In this document: one piece after another, positions 1 to 52,080 of the stretch
Position numbering within the stretch: the stretch's first letter is position 1
Layout of the letters: each line of letters begins with the position of its first letter
Assembly: GCA_035771165.1 (NCBI GenBank)
Contig: JAWNZC010000321.1
Span: 1,649,501-1,713,500, forward strand
Direction of reading: 5' to 3'
DNA: 64,000 nucleotides
Source: Paragorgia papillata
Lineage: Eukaryota > Cnidaria > Anthozoa > Scleralcyonacea > Coralliidae
Notes under the pieces: generated by a model
Database searches by the model: none
Told to the model about the DNA's origin: nothing
Seen by the model: only the letters and a program-made list of their open reading frames with translations
Program-made: the position numbers and the translations under genes

Positions 1-900
1 GACCGTTACTTTTTCTATTATATGCTAACAACTTATCTACTTCTGTCGTAAACTCTAACATAGCAGCATTCGCCGATGACACCAAGATTTTTAAAGAAAT
101 CAACTCCGAATCCGACGCAACATCTTGCAAAATGATCTTTCCAACTTTGAATCCTCCTCCTCCAACGTCGGTCTACAGGCTTAACATCTCAAAGTGTAAA
201 ACCCTCCGTATTACAAGGAAGTACAACAAAATAGAGTATGCATACGAACTACAAGATACTATTCTGGACAGGAGAGTACGGACTGCGAACGTGAGCTGGG
301 CGAATGGACGACGGAAGACTTGACCTGGTCAAAGCGAGTTTCACAACAGAGCAACACAGCTAATAAAATGCTGGGGTACATAAGAAGATCGACAAAGAAC
401 ATTGAAGACTTTTCAATCCGTCGAACACTCTACCTTGCTCTAGTTCGCTCGCACTTAGGATATGCTACACGAGTATGGGCGCCGCAATCAGTCGGATTAA
501 TTACCAGAATATAGAGCGTGTACAAAGACGAGCATCAAAGTACATTTTCGGAACGACTTCTCACTTCTAAGTTATTACTTCCCCTTAGTTACTAGCACGA
601 ATATCTGGACATACTATTCTTTTACAAGGCAAATATGATATAATCACCCTGATGAAAACATCCTTCCAACTCCTCAACATCAAAGGCAAAGAAGATCATC
701 TGACTCTACCTGCTACAAATATCAAATAAAGAAATGCAATACCTCAACTTACCAAAAATCATATCTAATTCGGACAACAAGAACCTGGGAATATACTACC
801 TAAATCTATAACATCAAAAAACAGAACTTTTACAGAATTTAAGAAATCGCTATCTAACTACTATCTTTTAGCATTGCAAAATACCTATATAACGTAGAAG
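1..900 (+). pseudogene. Decayed non-LTR retrotransposon RT relic
   Basis: Translated pieces match the C-terminal half of a CR1/L2/Jockey-like reverse transcriptase. An FADDTK block (the RT catalytic FADD) lies near 71-100. A later block containing NKMLGYIRR and then RTLYLALVRSHLGYATRVWAP lies at about 365-485, followed by IERVQRRASKYIFG-like sequence to about 550. The frame is broken by several stops and shifts, so it is not functional. The 5' part lies outside the window. The exact clade is not resolvable by eye. Confidence 0.75.
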
Positions 901-3385
901 ATCCACGCACTTGGAAAAGTGTGTGTGTTAAATGAAATTCAGCCCGGAATCTTACGAACATCCTACCATCGTGTTGTTATTAGACTATGTGTACTGTGTC
1001 GGCTATCCTTTATTGTTTATTTTGTACATTGTATTGTTTAGACTTTGTAATTCGTGAAGTGTTTCTATCTGTTTCGGGGCCGCAGTAATTGGCATTAGAT
1101 GTTGCGGTTGCCTGCACCCTGTTGTCTCAATGTCTGTATTTATGTTTGTAATATGGCAATCATGGCAAAGTTAATATATAAAAAAAAATCAATAAAGTAT
1201 AGGACTAACTATCAGGCCAGTCACTCAGTTAAACACTGTGTTAGCCTATTTTTGCTTATACTGGTTGCTAAACCATATCCGCTATGTCATGAGCGCGGTT
1301 ATGTGTTTGTGTGTGTGTAAGAATGTTTTCGTCAATCACGTGATCAACGGAAACAACCAATAGCGGATCCGAATCAGCATACTTCAGAAGTCTTATTTGT
1401 ATGTTCGAAGGGTTTACGAACGTGTACCAGAACAACGAATGGAAGATAGAATTATAGAAAGTTGAGTTTTGCTTCAGGTAGATATTTATGTATGTATGTG
1501 TGTATGGTATGTGTGTATGTACTGTTGTTTTATACTATAAATACAAGCGTACAGTGACTGCATATATACATGCAATACTTTCTCGTGTTCATCTTAGCAT
1601 CACATAATCAAACCATACAAGGTGTTTATATACTATAATAATTCCGTAACGCGTTTCGAACTTTGTCGCCTAAACGACAAGCTTTCCAAGGACGAAGAAA
1701 CAGTGTGAGCGCTTGTTTGGCTTCGGATTAAAGATCTTTCTGAAATCTGAATGCCCTTTTAACTATTAAATGTTTCAAGTGTTTACGTGTTAGGCGCTCG
1801 GCCAAGATGTTTTAGCTATAAGTTTACACGCAGAAATCCACCGTGCTTGGGACTTTTTATGTTACATGTAGACGTATTCAATACTTACTCAAAAAACGCG
1901 TCGAACATTGATATATTGAGACGCATCAATTCATGTGTTACTACTTACTAGAGTCTAAAACATAGACATATAAAACATAAAAATATCATATTGTTTAAAA
2001 ATGCGATTAGCGTCCGCGTTTCCTATTTTTGCCGATTTACCTAAACGTGAGTTCAAATATTTTAGTATTAGGCGTTAGAGATTGGGGGTTATTAATCGTT
2101 AGAAATTAACGATTATTGTTATTTCTATAGGTGAGACGTAAGAGTACATGTTGAAGGGGAAAAGAAGGCAGAAGGGTGCAGTCAATTTATAGCGTTTTTG
2201 CTCAGATAAGAGTGTTAAACCGTTCGAATCAATATTTCTGAAACCTGAATAGCCTTTGAATTAATGTGTAAAGTGTTAACATGATAAGCGCTCGGCCGAG
2301 ATGTTAATTAAGCGATATATATAAGTATCATATCTTTTAATGCGATTATAGGGACTTTGCAAGTTGTCAATTCTGTTTTCAACGTTGTTTATGTCTCGCT
2401 CATCTTGCAGATAGTTTTCAATAGTCAGCAAGTTATCAGATTGTGAGCATGAGTAATACTTTTCAGTATTAAAATTCAATAAATCATATAAATCGTTTAT
2501 AATCAGTTTGTCTTGATCGAGACAGCGGAATAGTAACCCAGATCTAAATATACTGTAAATAGCTCAGCACCGTTTAGTGTAGATTTGCCGCCATCGAGAT
2601 ATGCAGTTGTAAGCGTAGTGAGCACAATTTTCAGCCATATGACTGATTAATAACAGTGTTCTAAAGTCACTTGTGATCTAAAAAAAGCTTCAAGATGGAG
2701 CAATACCAGATCGATAGATGCAATAATTGCAATTTGTCGACCAGAAAAATAATACCGAAACGCCACCGAAACCTAGACTCGGCTACCTGTGGTAGCCCGA
2801 GTAATAAAAATATTAATAATAGATAGGTAATTGAATGTCATGAAAATTTAAATATTTAGATTCACTGAAATAGTAATTTAGCCTCTGAACATGTTGTAAT
2901 TAGTAATACAACCAAACATTACGTCTAAATAAATATTTTGAATAATACAACTACCTCGAGTTTTGTGCTGGGCCCTTATATATGTCACAAGATTCTCTAG
3001 TATTTTCAGTATGTTTTGGTATGTTTGCATGAAATTGAATTTACAATCCACAATTAGTTATCTTAGACTCTCACGTCAAATAAATACCAGTATCCGCATG
3101 TACGCATTGCGTACCTATTTTTCAGTAATAAGACGTTAGGAAACGGGACAATCTCGTTCCCAGAGCCCACGTTCCCCTTACCCATCGGGCGGGAAACGAG
3201 CACTGGAAACGAGAGACTCTGGGATAATCCGGTAATAATTCCATGTCCTACATAAGCCAAGTACTTCATGAAAGCCTTACCCCAACACACAACCTAACCT
3301 AAGGATGGCAATTCGTGTAAATAGGACATGGACGTATAACCGATAATCCGTACGCCCAATGGTTCACGCGAGGGTTCACGCCATC
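901..3385. other. Intergenic, no gene recognised
   Basis: No convincing exon, RNA gene or transposon ORF was found here. An imperfect repeat of about 80-90 bases occurs at roughly 1731-1825 and 2229-2320, sharing GCTCGGCC and flanking sequence. A weaker relative lies near 10715-10760. Short TG-rich runs lie at 1300-1320 and 1490-1520. Confidence 0.5.
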
Positions 3386-3395
3386 ACAGGATTCT

Positions 3396-5720
3396 TACCC
3401 TGGTCCCAGAGGTCCTACGCCGCCCGCTTCCCCCTGAAATGCTGAAAGCGGCGAGAGAACCTCTGGTCGAAGACGCTACTAATCTCACTTTCATGTTGCA
3501 GTAATCTAATTAACTTGTCCGGGGGGTTAAAACTTTTTGCACCACTAAATATCACTAATAGAAATTTTTATTTATTAAGGACGTTTGAGGCGCAGGCTAT
3601 AGGAGAAATAAACTATAAAAGTCTAGAAATTTGGCCGTTTTACCAGTCGAGCAAGAAAAAAAACCCAACAGCCCACGAGACAAGACAAGAGAACTTATTT
3701 ATAGTTGCGCTGAATGACTCGCCCGACCGCTTCAGTGATCAAATTAAATTATTTATTCGTTTGATCGTTTCAAAATCACTTGCAAGCTACAATAACAGGA
3801 AAATTGTTATCCATAGGGCAGAATTTTTTCCCCATGGCGCTTTAGTTTTTATACCGCTGCTATTCAGAAAAATTGCGAAAACGAAACCGAATTTTATATG
3901 TGTACAACTATACAACGCAAAAATATCACCCGTTCACAAAGAAATAATATGCGTTATTCTAGTGTTGTGTTTGGAGGCTTTGGGGGGTAAAGATATAACC
4001 AGACGTTTTGAACTTTTTCATGTAATGACAGGAGAGAAAATACGCAGCAGCCAAATTATACAGGGAAAGTATAAGAAATTGACACAAATAAGCGCCATTA
4101 TTGTTTACGTTCTTTTCTTTTGAATCAATGCGTGTGAATAATTTGCTTGCGACGTACGCGTTAGGCTCAGATTCCAGCCGTTGGGTCTCGGTGCGCCCGC
4201 GATCCCTCGCCCAACCAACGGCTGGGCGCATTCCTTGTCCGTGACGTAATGGGTTAATATTTAAATAATTTACAATTATGCAAATAACACTAAGGACCAT
4301 CTCTCTTCTTTATTGATTAAAAACTGCCAGTGGGATGTACAGTGCACACATTTTGTCAATAAAACTGATGATCGAAAATATTTTACGCCTGCTAGTTGTA
4401 GCAAGACAAGTATTGGGTGAAGATTACGTCAATAGAGCGAGTACGACGATCTTGATATTCTGATCACAGACTCGTTTGCCTTCGACGAGTGGAAAAGATT
4501 AAAAGCGAAAGACTTTCAGGAGTTATAGCATTTCTCTTCAAGGCGTAAAGCATGTATAATTTATTATCAGTTGAACGCGTGATTTTATCACAATTCATGA
4601 AGTTTTGACATTTGCTGGCGAGAATGTTTTATATCATGCAGTGGGCCGTTGGCCAATCATATTCAAGTGGTTCCACGGTCAATTCAGATTTCAAATGAGA
4701 TCATCAACATTTTTTTCTTTCCCATCAGCGGCTCGCTACAAATTTACTTTGAGAAGCAGCTAAATTTTGTCATAAAACTAGCCGTGTGTTACGCTAAACT
4801 CGTTATATCTAACAATTTTTGTCGTTAATATTTTATTCATATTTTATTCGCGGATTCGACTGTGATAGTATGATAATCAATCACTTGTGTGTGTTTTACA
4901 CTTATTTTAATGCGATTCCAAACGTAAAGTAATCTAATCTAACCTCCCCTGCATGAATATATATCATGGCTTGCATGAATCTTGCGGTTTAAATCAGATT
5001 GGTGTATTAAACTACTAACAGGCATTCAGAATTCAATAACAGCTTGTGTCCTCTTTGTGGAATGCTATTTTCTTTCCAAGGAAAGCCAGAGTTATCGACT
5101 GCCAACAAACGTCAACATTTTGTGATAAAATTATATCGAAATTTCGCTAATCGTACTTATCGAAGCATATAATTATTTACGTTTCGTCATTTACGAGTGA
5201 AATTTATGCCCCCCAAAATTTGGGGGGCTGACATATGATTGGTCGATTTAAGAGCTATCATTTCCTTCAAATTATGAAGCTTAACATTAAAACAACCATC
5301 TGATTGGACAACCTTTTAAAACGAAACCTCACCCCCATACCACCCCTCGGAATGCCGCCTCTCATACCCCGACCACAACACCCCTATAGGATTTTTAGCT
5401 TTATGTGTTCAAGTTTAACATCCCGCTTGTGGGATGGTTTTATTAGATGGTTAAGCTTCATACGCGCCAAATATTCTTTAATTTTTCCTTACAAGTTTTT
5501 TCAAATCAGGGTTAGTAAGTTAGTTCACGTAATTCTCTTCTTTAGAGTGTTCATAAACGGATTTTTATTCTTTAGCATGCATGAGATGACTGGATGAGGT
5601 TAAAATAGGAGTTAAAAAAATAAACAGCTATCAATTCGTTGGTGGTTAATGAGAGGATCTCTCGCCGCTTTCAGCATTTCAGGGGGGAGCGGGCGGCGTA
5701 GGACCTCTGGGACCAGGGTA
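3396..5720. mobile_element. TIR DNA transposon with 9 bp TSD, Mutator-like by TSD length
   Basis: Near-perfect inverted repeats of about 65 bases bound this 2.3 kb segment. The left end begins TACCCTGGTCCCAGAGG at 3396 and the right end is its reverse complement finishing at 5720. The flanking sequence CAGGATTCT is repeated on both sides (3387-3395 and 5721-5729); it can be read as up to 11 bases if the terminal T/A is assigned to the flank. A 9-11 bp duplication is the habit of Mutator-like elements, but no MULE transposase motif is visible, so the superfamily is inferred. The element holds one 202-codon ORF of unknown nature. Confidence 0.85.
3515..4123 (+). CDS. Unrecognised ORF inside TIR element
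   Basis: This 202-codon open frame sits about 120 bases inside the left inverted repeat of the 3396-5720 element. The annotated first codon is not ATG, so the true start is unclear. The product would be basic and mixed in composition, with a moderately hydrophobic stretch around GALVFIPLLF and a second around IICVILVLCLEALGG. I recognise no DDE transposase, RNase H, zinc-finger or other domain. Its length is notable for AT-rich DNA, but it may be chance or a decayed transposase exon. There is no second long ORF in the element. Confidence 0.3.
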   Translation: MSGGLKLFAPLNITNRNFYLLRTFEAQAIGEINYKSLEIWPFYQSSKKKNPTAHETRQENLFIVALNDSPDRFSDQIKLFIRLIVSKSLASYNNRKIVIHRAEFFPHGALVFIPLLFRKIAKTKPNFICVQLYNAKISPVHKEIICVILVLCLEALGGKDITRRFELFHVMTGEKIRSSQIIQGKYKKLTQISAIIVYVLFF

Positions 5721-5729
5721 CAGGATTCT

Positions 5730-6654
5730 TGTCTGGAACGAGATTGGGAACGGGAATGCCCTAAAAGAGTAAAAGTAACAAGTATTCTCATTTCTCACCA
5801 GAAATTTCGAACAAATATAGTCTGGTAGTACGTACATTCACTGTTAAAATCGCGTGCAGCAAGAGAAAAATCGGATTGTGTCATAAGCACCGCAGACGTA
5901 TTAACCGCTGTAAAGTACAGCCGCTGCTCTACTTAATTTTTTGCCATTCTATTTTTGACCAATCAGCGCTATACTCGCCCAATAATTATATATTGACGAT
6001 TTGTCACTGCGATTAGTAGCCTACGCCATAGACGTTCGCAAAATCCCCGGAGTAGAACGTCTATGAATCAGCTCCATAATTCTTGTTCTGTGACGTCGTC
6101 TGTCCGCATGGATTCCGGGGACGCTCTCTGATTGGCCAAATATTTATACACGATATTCAATTGGTTAATTACAACTGCTTCCGTTTTGAATGTTTTGTTG
6201 TTTACCAGGCAGACAAAGGCAACGGACGTTTTGACTCGTCCGCTTCAACGCATTAATCGAAATTGTACCAAAGCACGGACTAAAATGAGTTCGTTAATTC
6301 TTTTAGAAGCTTTTATAGTCGGCGTAATGTTGTTTGAGAACTATCAAACAGCCGAAAAAGATGCGGGACTGAACTTGTGAATCGCTTCAAACATCACAGT
6401 GAAATACGACACTTTGCTCCTCGATGTTTGTTTTTGTTTTATTACCTTCCTACGAAGCTCAGAGTATCCTATTTATCGATTAGAGTTTCTTTCTTCATAT
6501 AGATTCTTAAGTGGTTAGTATAAATTGATGTAGATTTCAATTTCCTAGCGAATACTCGTTAGTCGTTGACACTCGCTGTAATTATTGCTGAATTGCAAAT
6601 TAATCGGAATAAATTACAGAACACGGAATTTGGCGCTGATTCGCAGACGATCTA
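5730..6654. other. Intergenic, no gene recognised
   Basis: The sequence is unremarkable except for inverted-CCAAT-like ATTGG motifs and a few short palindromes. An open frame at 6132-6380 gives an 82-residue peptide without recognisable features, and I do not call it a gene. Confidence 0.45.
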
Positions 6655-6663
6655 AATCCCCCC

Positions 6664-6751
6664 CAACCTCGTACCCAGGGTCTTACCTCCGCTTTTCCGC
6701 CCCCGCCCACTGCTGCGGGGGAGCGGAGGTAAGACCCTGGGTACGAGGTTG
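6664..6751. mobile_element. 88 bp hairpin MITE with 9 bp TSD
   Basis: The element begins CAACCTCGTACCCAGGG and ends with its reverse complement. The arms are about 30 bases and nearly perfect around a GC-rich loop. AATCCCCCC is duplicated at 6655-6663 and 6752-6760. The termini resemble those of the 478 bp element at 55104-55581, which also has a 9 bp duplication, so the two belong to one family. Confidence 0.85.
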
Positions 6752-7096
6752 AATCCCCCCTTGTTTGGAATCCCCCTAGAGCCCTAGAGCGTCTGCACGC
6801 AGGCTATGCGATTAGTTGCACAAATTATGGACATCCAAATTTCCTATTGACACAGTTGCGCGCATATTCGAATCACAAGTCGTTTCCTTCTTGAATCAAC
6901 ATTGTTATATTTGCATCCTGTTTTAAGGTTATTTGGTTATTTGTTGAATGGTGATGTTTTATGAGAGTGTTGAATGAGAAAAGCGCGCTGATTCAGATCT
7001 TCCAAAGTTCCAAGTGTTCGGACAAGAGCAACCAACAAGGAAGTACTTGAACCTCTAGTCAGCCGATATCTCTTGATGTTTTGAACTCATGAAGTG

Positions 7097-45997
<38,901 letters not shown>

Positions 45998-46691
45998 ACC
46001 GTTGCAATTAAATTTAAAAATTCAATTGCAACGTTAAAATGAATTTTATTTCGTGTAATTAAACTAAATGATGGTGTAACACCGCTTTATAACATTTAAC
46101 CCATTATTGTTTAACTTTTCTGAGGATTCTCTCTATGTCAAGTAATTTATTTTCTGGGATTATAAAGATAAATGTTTCAGAGTGAATATTTAAAGAGGCC
46201 TTTGGCTGGCTCAGGCAGGAATGGATTAAGTTTCGGTAATGTTTTCGTTACTGAAAATGTCAAATGTGACGTCACATACGCTCAATAGACGCTTCTTTTT
46301 CGGATGGAAGCCTAAACCAAAAATTTATGATTTTTCTCCTTTTTTTAAAAATAGAGACACCATTGGAATATATTTTAGAGTCAAACTGGTGAGATGTTTA
46401 AGTGCCTTCGGAAATGGATATTCGAAGATTTTAAAAGCACATATTTCTTGAACTACATAAAATTTCTCGACAAAACTTCGCATAAAATCTAGGTTTTAAC
46501 ACTCCTGTTTATGTTAACTTTTCACTGGTATAGAGTGTAGTCCGTTAATTACTTTTATAGGTCATGGAATTGTCTTGTAGCTATAAACCGACTACTGCTA
46601 TATATAGAGAGTTGCCTTGAAATATTCAGCCTGAAAAATATCCTGGTTATCGGTAAAGAGCTTGGGTGCAAATGTTTCTACGCGAGCTACG

Positions 46692-46697
46692 AATAAA
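46692..46697 (+). promoter_or_regulatory. Candidate polyadenylation signal
   Basis: This is the first AATAAA downstream of the stop of the SH3 gene, about 700 bases away. It is a motif match only; a closer variant signal such as ATTAAA near 46007 could be used instead. Confidence 0.3.
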
Positions 46698-46795
46698 CGA
46701 TGACCCAACAAAACTCGTGTTGTTATCATCAATATACAAGGCTAAAAGTATCGTACGATACATTATTTAAAGGTAATTGGCAATATATATATATT

Positions 46796-46805
46796 GATTG
46801 ATTGA

Positions 46806-46887
<82 letters not shown>
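46796..46887. repeat. TTGA tetranucleotide array
   Basis: About 23 units of TTGA/GATT. Confidence 0.95.
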
Positions 46888-46888
<1 letters not shown>

Positions 46889-47439
46889 AGTACATGTGAA
46901 GTGGTGAAGGAAGACCTTATACAACGTTCCCGAATATATTTTTCTTTGTTTTTGAGATATTTCAATTTATTTGATAATGTAAATAAAATGGTCTGTGACG
47001 TCATAAGCAGGGTAGAGCATTTTCACACATAGCCAACGCAGTTGTATCGCCAAATTTGTCCAACAAAATCACTTGAAACTACTGTGACCATTAAAAATCC
47101 TCATGAAACTGAACATTTTATGTTGAGCAATCATGGAGGTATAAGAAATTTTGTAATGCATACAAATGCTGTACAAATGCATGACGCCAAGAGATTTCTG
47201 AAATCTCAAAAAACAAGGAGTCGTAAAAGGTTTTCTATACCAATTTCACAAGTTCTTCCAAGTTAGACAAACCTAATTTACATCGCTAATTTATTTTAAC
47301 AATTAGTCACCGAAGTCGAGGAAGTATGTTATAATGTTAACACTTTAAAGCCTGAAGACGAGTATTTAGTATTTTATTCTGGCTAACGCCAGACTATACA
47401 TAACATGACTCGTGAAAGGATCATTTTAAGCTGATTACA

Positions 47440-48060
47440 AGCTTCTTTACAAGGCAGTGGGTTTTATTTTATAGCTTAGAATGATTAGAACATGCAACGT
47501 TTGGTAATGATCGAGAAAATTATAAAATCAACTCGAATCATCGCAAAAATACGACATTTTACTAATTTGAATTCATTAAAATTAATTTATTATGCGCTAT
47601 AGTTTATCCATATCTTATCTATGGTAATTTAATTTGGGGAAGTAGATATCCAACAAGAATTCAACAACTGATTTCCAAAAGAAAATTACACGTTTAATGA
47701 CTTTCAAATCATATTTGGATCATACCGAACCTTTATTTAGATCCTGTAAAATATATAATATATTTCAAATCAATAACTATACCTCAACAGTTTATTCATG
47801 TACCGATACAACTGTTCAAAGGATTTACCTGAAATATTTTAAAATTATTTTGTAACCAATGACAATATACATCAACATAATACAAGAAATTCAAAAAAAA
47901 ACCATTTATATAAGGAACACTTGCTTTGCAGTAAACGAATAGACACTTGGAATAACTTAACAACTGAGCTGAAAAGTATTAGTTGCTATAATACCTTTAA
48001 AAAGAAATCGAAAAAGTATTACTTATTTACTCAACAAACATGTCATCACTTACTTTAATT
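47440..48060 (+). pseudogene. Non-LTR retrotransposon 3' fragment, decayed
   Basis: Near 47590 the sequence reads YYALVYPYLIYGNLIWGS, the conserved C-terminal block of CR1/Jockey RTs, followed by PTRIQQLISKRK. At about 47940-48030 it reads RIDTWNNLTTELKS and FKKKSKKYYL. Stops and shifts interrupt the frame. Confidence 0.7.
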
Positions 48061-48339
48061 TCCTTGATTATTTTCTTATAATTGCTGTATTTACGTGATT
48101 TTGCAATAGTTTCTAAAGCACGCGCGTATTTGATGAGACTGGTACCTTGGTCTGACGTCACCGCTCAAGGTACTCAGCGCTCGGGCACAAAACGCCCATG
48201 CTAGCAAATATTATAACAGCGAAGAGAGAGAGAGCCAGGGACTAGGCTGCATTGTATGTACCAATGTTATCGATCAATCTTCCTAATATTAAGACTTAAC
48301 CAAATCTCTTTGTAACATATACGATAGTCACTTTAGACC

Positions 48340-48475
48340 CCATTTACACGGTACCGGACAAACTCCATACCGGTCTTGAATTAGTACGGTTCCGCCTGTT
48401 TACACGGCGAAATAGGACGAATTCGAGAGACCGTTCTCGAAGTCGGCGTCCGGTACCGTGTAAACGGGGACTTAG
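48340..48475. repeat. Palindromic MITE
   Basis: CCCATTTACACGGTACCGGA on the left pairs with TCCGGTACCGTGTAAACGGG on the right. Confidence 0.7.
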
Positions 48476-49273
48476 TTAATCAATTAACGAACTGATTTGT
48501 TATTTAATTGTAAGACTAGGGGTCTTTTAAAAAAAGTCTATTAAGGTTTCCTATAGACCTCTAGCCCTAGATTTGAAAATTTTGTTGAACATACGTATAT
48601 GTACGTCTATGCATGTATGTATATGTATGTGAATTGTATAAATGTGCGTATGTTGTATATGTGTTTGCATGATAAATACGCTAAAATAAAAATAGTTGAA
48701 AGACAATTGTAAGTTTTAGCATGTATAATAAAATTATACTCTACGTTTTCTAAGACAACAAATTAAAAAATCATATAGAACAATTAAATAAAGAACAAAT
48801 AAAAAATATAAAGAACAAAAATTAGAAGATTGACTAGGTGTGTGTAATACATAATAAATAATTTTGTAACTGTTTAGCATTTATATATAAGAAAATGGAA
48901 AATCAAAACCGCTGGTGTTTGTGTATGAAAGTCGCGCATTACATCCACGTGATGTTCCTAAGTCACGCATTTTGCATGTCCATACTGACATAATATAGCG
49001 CTATTACAGGTCTATAATTTCTGAGTTTTCAGAGAAATATCACTTTCGTATGACTAACACATCGTATTGTGCTACCGGGGCCGGCCTTGAAACTATATAT
49101 AGGCTTGGTTTCGCTGTTACTCCAAGATTTGTGTCAATTGCCTTCCAGCTATAGTGACCGCCGGAGAATCGTTATTTTATGTGGATTTGACACCAATCTC
49201 ATTTCAAACAACGTTTGAGCTTGAGAGATGAATTGTACGCTTCAGTTCGGTCGATTGGGCTGGCGTGAACTGA
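48476..49273. other. Intergenic, no gene recognised
   Basis: AT-rich sequence with alternating TATG near 48600-48660. No exon or element is identified. Confidence 0.45.
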
Positions 49274-51645
49274 GGCCCCGTTTATAACTGATCAATTTGG
49301 ATCCGAATCAAAATTAGTCCGGATGTATGTACCTGTATATACACTCTAAGCTTGCGAAATATGTGATGCACATGCTGTGCTGCGCATCACACTAGTGTAC
49401 ACATGCGCACTCCACAGGAGTCGCAGGTCATAAATTTCGCGTGACACCTGTCTGGCGAGATCGGAAATGATAAATTTATTAAGTAGTCACAAGTTAGTTG
49501 TGTGCCTTGCATTGTGGTACGTTTGACAGGACACCGACGGGAAACGCTATCTGAATATGGCACTGGAAGACATCTCTATAATTATTAAAACTAAAGGTTT
49601 CTGAAATACATCCCGAGTAGAAGAAATTTACGATGAATGTTATTTCGAATATACTTCTTTCTATTATAGTGGAGAGAAATGTGTCTGAACACTGAAAATA
49701 TTTGCGAAAGACTGAAAAGCAGGAAATTATACATAGCTGCTGGCTATAGTTTATTCAAACTTCGAAAGCTATTTTCTCAAAATGCACCAATTATATTATA
49801 ATTTAACGAAATTTACGAGGAACGATATTTCTATATGTTTTTGTAAATTTCTTCTACTTCAGAAACTTTTAATAATTAAAGACGTCTTTCTGTGCCATTT
49901 TAATTGAGACAGCGTCTCCCTTCAGCGTCCCCTCAAACCACAGTGGCCCAACTCTACACTAGATTTCACAGTTGTTATTGTTGTATTTGTCGTATAAACT
50001 TGGAAAATATAGCCGTATTTTAACTTATATTTAGTTCCGTAAATCATTAAAATAAACTTACTTTTGACAGTTCATCTCTTATGTCAGGTCTACCTGCAAT
50101 CAGATGAGAACTTGTAACGGCAATAGTTTTTCAAACGGCGTTTGAAACTTAAAACTATTGCCGTTACAAGTCTCATCTGATTGCAGGTAGACAAGATGAG
50201 AGATATGAACTGTCAAAAGTAAGTTTATTTTAATGATTTACGGAACTGTAAGTTAAAATACGGCAACATTTTCCAAGTTGATATGACACTGAATACAACA
50301 ATAATAAATGTAAAGCTAGTGCAGTGAGGTTGGGCCGCTGTACTCAAACGTTCTAGTGCCTAAATGCATAAATATAAATACAAAAACCATACGTGGCGTG
50401 TAAAAAGTACCCTAACATTGTTTTGAGTACAATATTTTAGCGAGAATATGCTAAAACGAAACTGTAGAGTGAGGAAAAACATTTAGCGTAACAACCACAC
50501 AATTATGGAACAGTCTGCCATTAGACCTCAGGAGACAAAAAAGTGCGCGTTTATTTAAGAACAGATATCAAGATTTATTACTAGATAAACAACTTTCTCT
50601 TTATCATTTTCAGCCTTAATTTTAGCCTTTTCTATATATTTACATATTTCTTTTTGATTTATTTTTTTAATTGTAAATATTGTAAGTTGTAATTGTATTT
50701 CATGTATTTTAGATTTAGTAATTTTGAGGGCTACAAGTTTATTAGTGTATTTAACACTATTATGTACTACCCTCTTGAAATAGAGTCTTAACTAACTAAC
50801 TAACTTAACTATTAAGAAATAAAGAACATACAAAAATCATACGTGCGTGTAAAATGTACCCTAACATTGTTTTGACTACAATATTTTAGCGAGAATATGC
50901 TAAAACGAAACTGTAGAGTGATTATTAAGAAATAAAGAACATACAAAAATCATACGTGCGTGTAAAAAGTACCCTAACATTGTTTTGACTACAATATTTT
51001 AGCGAGAATATGCTAAAACGAAACTGTAGATACGTGCGTGTAAAAAGTACTCGAACATTGTTCATTTGGCCACAATATAATTATTTTGGCGACAAATTAA
51101 ATATTTGCTCGCAGCACCAATAGCAAAATATATTTCAATTGAATACAAAATAAGATTGTTAAGTTTCGTCAGTTTGTTTTCAATTTTTCGCAAATATTTC
51201 CAGGCTTTGACTTGTATACTTTCTCACGTAAATTTGTTTCCATGATTAGAAAGAACATGCTATATAGAAATATCGTTCATCGTTAATTTCTTCTACTTAT
51301 GTATTTCAGAAACAGTTTAAATTATAAAAATGTTTTCCAGTGCCATATATTCAGATAGCGTCTCCCATCAGCTACCCCTCAAACGTACCACAATGTACGG
51401 CATGCACGCAACTAACTAATGACTTCCTGCTAATTTATCATTTCCGAACCCGTCACGCACGTACTCACGTTGGTGCCACGTAAAATTTGTGACCTGGGAA
51501 ATATGTGACTCCTGTGGTAGTGCGCATGTGTATGGCAGTGTGATGCGCAGCACATGTATATCACATACCGTGTAAATGGGGAAGCTGATCTGGACTAATT
51601 TTGATTCGGATCTAACAATTGATCCAGTGCCGTGTAAACGGGGCC
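49274..51645. mobile_element. 2.4 kb compound inverted-repeat structure
   Basis: The ends GGCCCCGTTTATAACTGATC and its inverse at 51645 are followed by paired arms of several hundred bases, for example GCTGTGCTGCGCATCACACT near 49373 with its inverse near 51540. Within it are a separate palindrome at about 49940-50345 and a direct repeat of about 85-110 bases at 50388, 50837, 50948 and partly 51031. No transposase frame was found and no clear target duplication is visible. Confidence 0.7.
50480..50815 (+). pseudogene. LINE 3' fragment inside a direct repeat
   Basis: The sequence reads SVTTTQLWNSLPLDLRRQK followed by SARLFKNRYQDLL, matching the C-terminal TxxWNxLP block of CR1/L2-type RTs, then a short 3' UTR. 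It separates copies of the direct repeat at 50388 and 50837, so it probably inserted into that repeat or duplicated with it. Confidence 0.65.
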
Positions 51646-52080
51646 GGACTCATGAAAACGATCTATAGTAAAAACCAGGGCCGTAGGAAGATGTTTCAGG
51701 TTAGGGGGGCTTGGGTACGGGGGCATGCCCCCCCGAAAATGTTTGATTTTCTCACTCTGAAACGCGATTTCCGGCATTTTGAGGTCAGTTTTACAACAAA
51801 ATATTATGAATATTATCATGAAACTCGTGCTTTCACGTCGAAATTGTAACCCGAAACCAGTCCGGCCTAATACAGCAATGCAATAAAGCACAAAGATTTA
51901 GCGACTGATTATTTATGTAATTATTTAATTTAAATTTATAAAAATATCACCTGAATTTCAATAAACATTGTTATTGATTCCCTCGTGAATTTTAAAATAG
52001 ATTACTTTCCTAGGCCTACCCACTGACCTATATATAGGTCAGTGGGCCTACCGGAAATGCTAACAAGCCATCTCTGTGTA
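51646..52080. other. Intergenic, no gene recognised
   Basis: Contains GGGGGCATGCCCCCC near 51718-51734 and GACCTATATATAGGTC near 52024, both short perfect palindromes. No coding region is seen. Confidence 0.45.
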
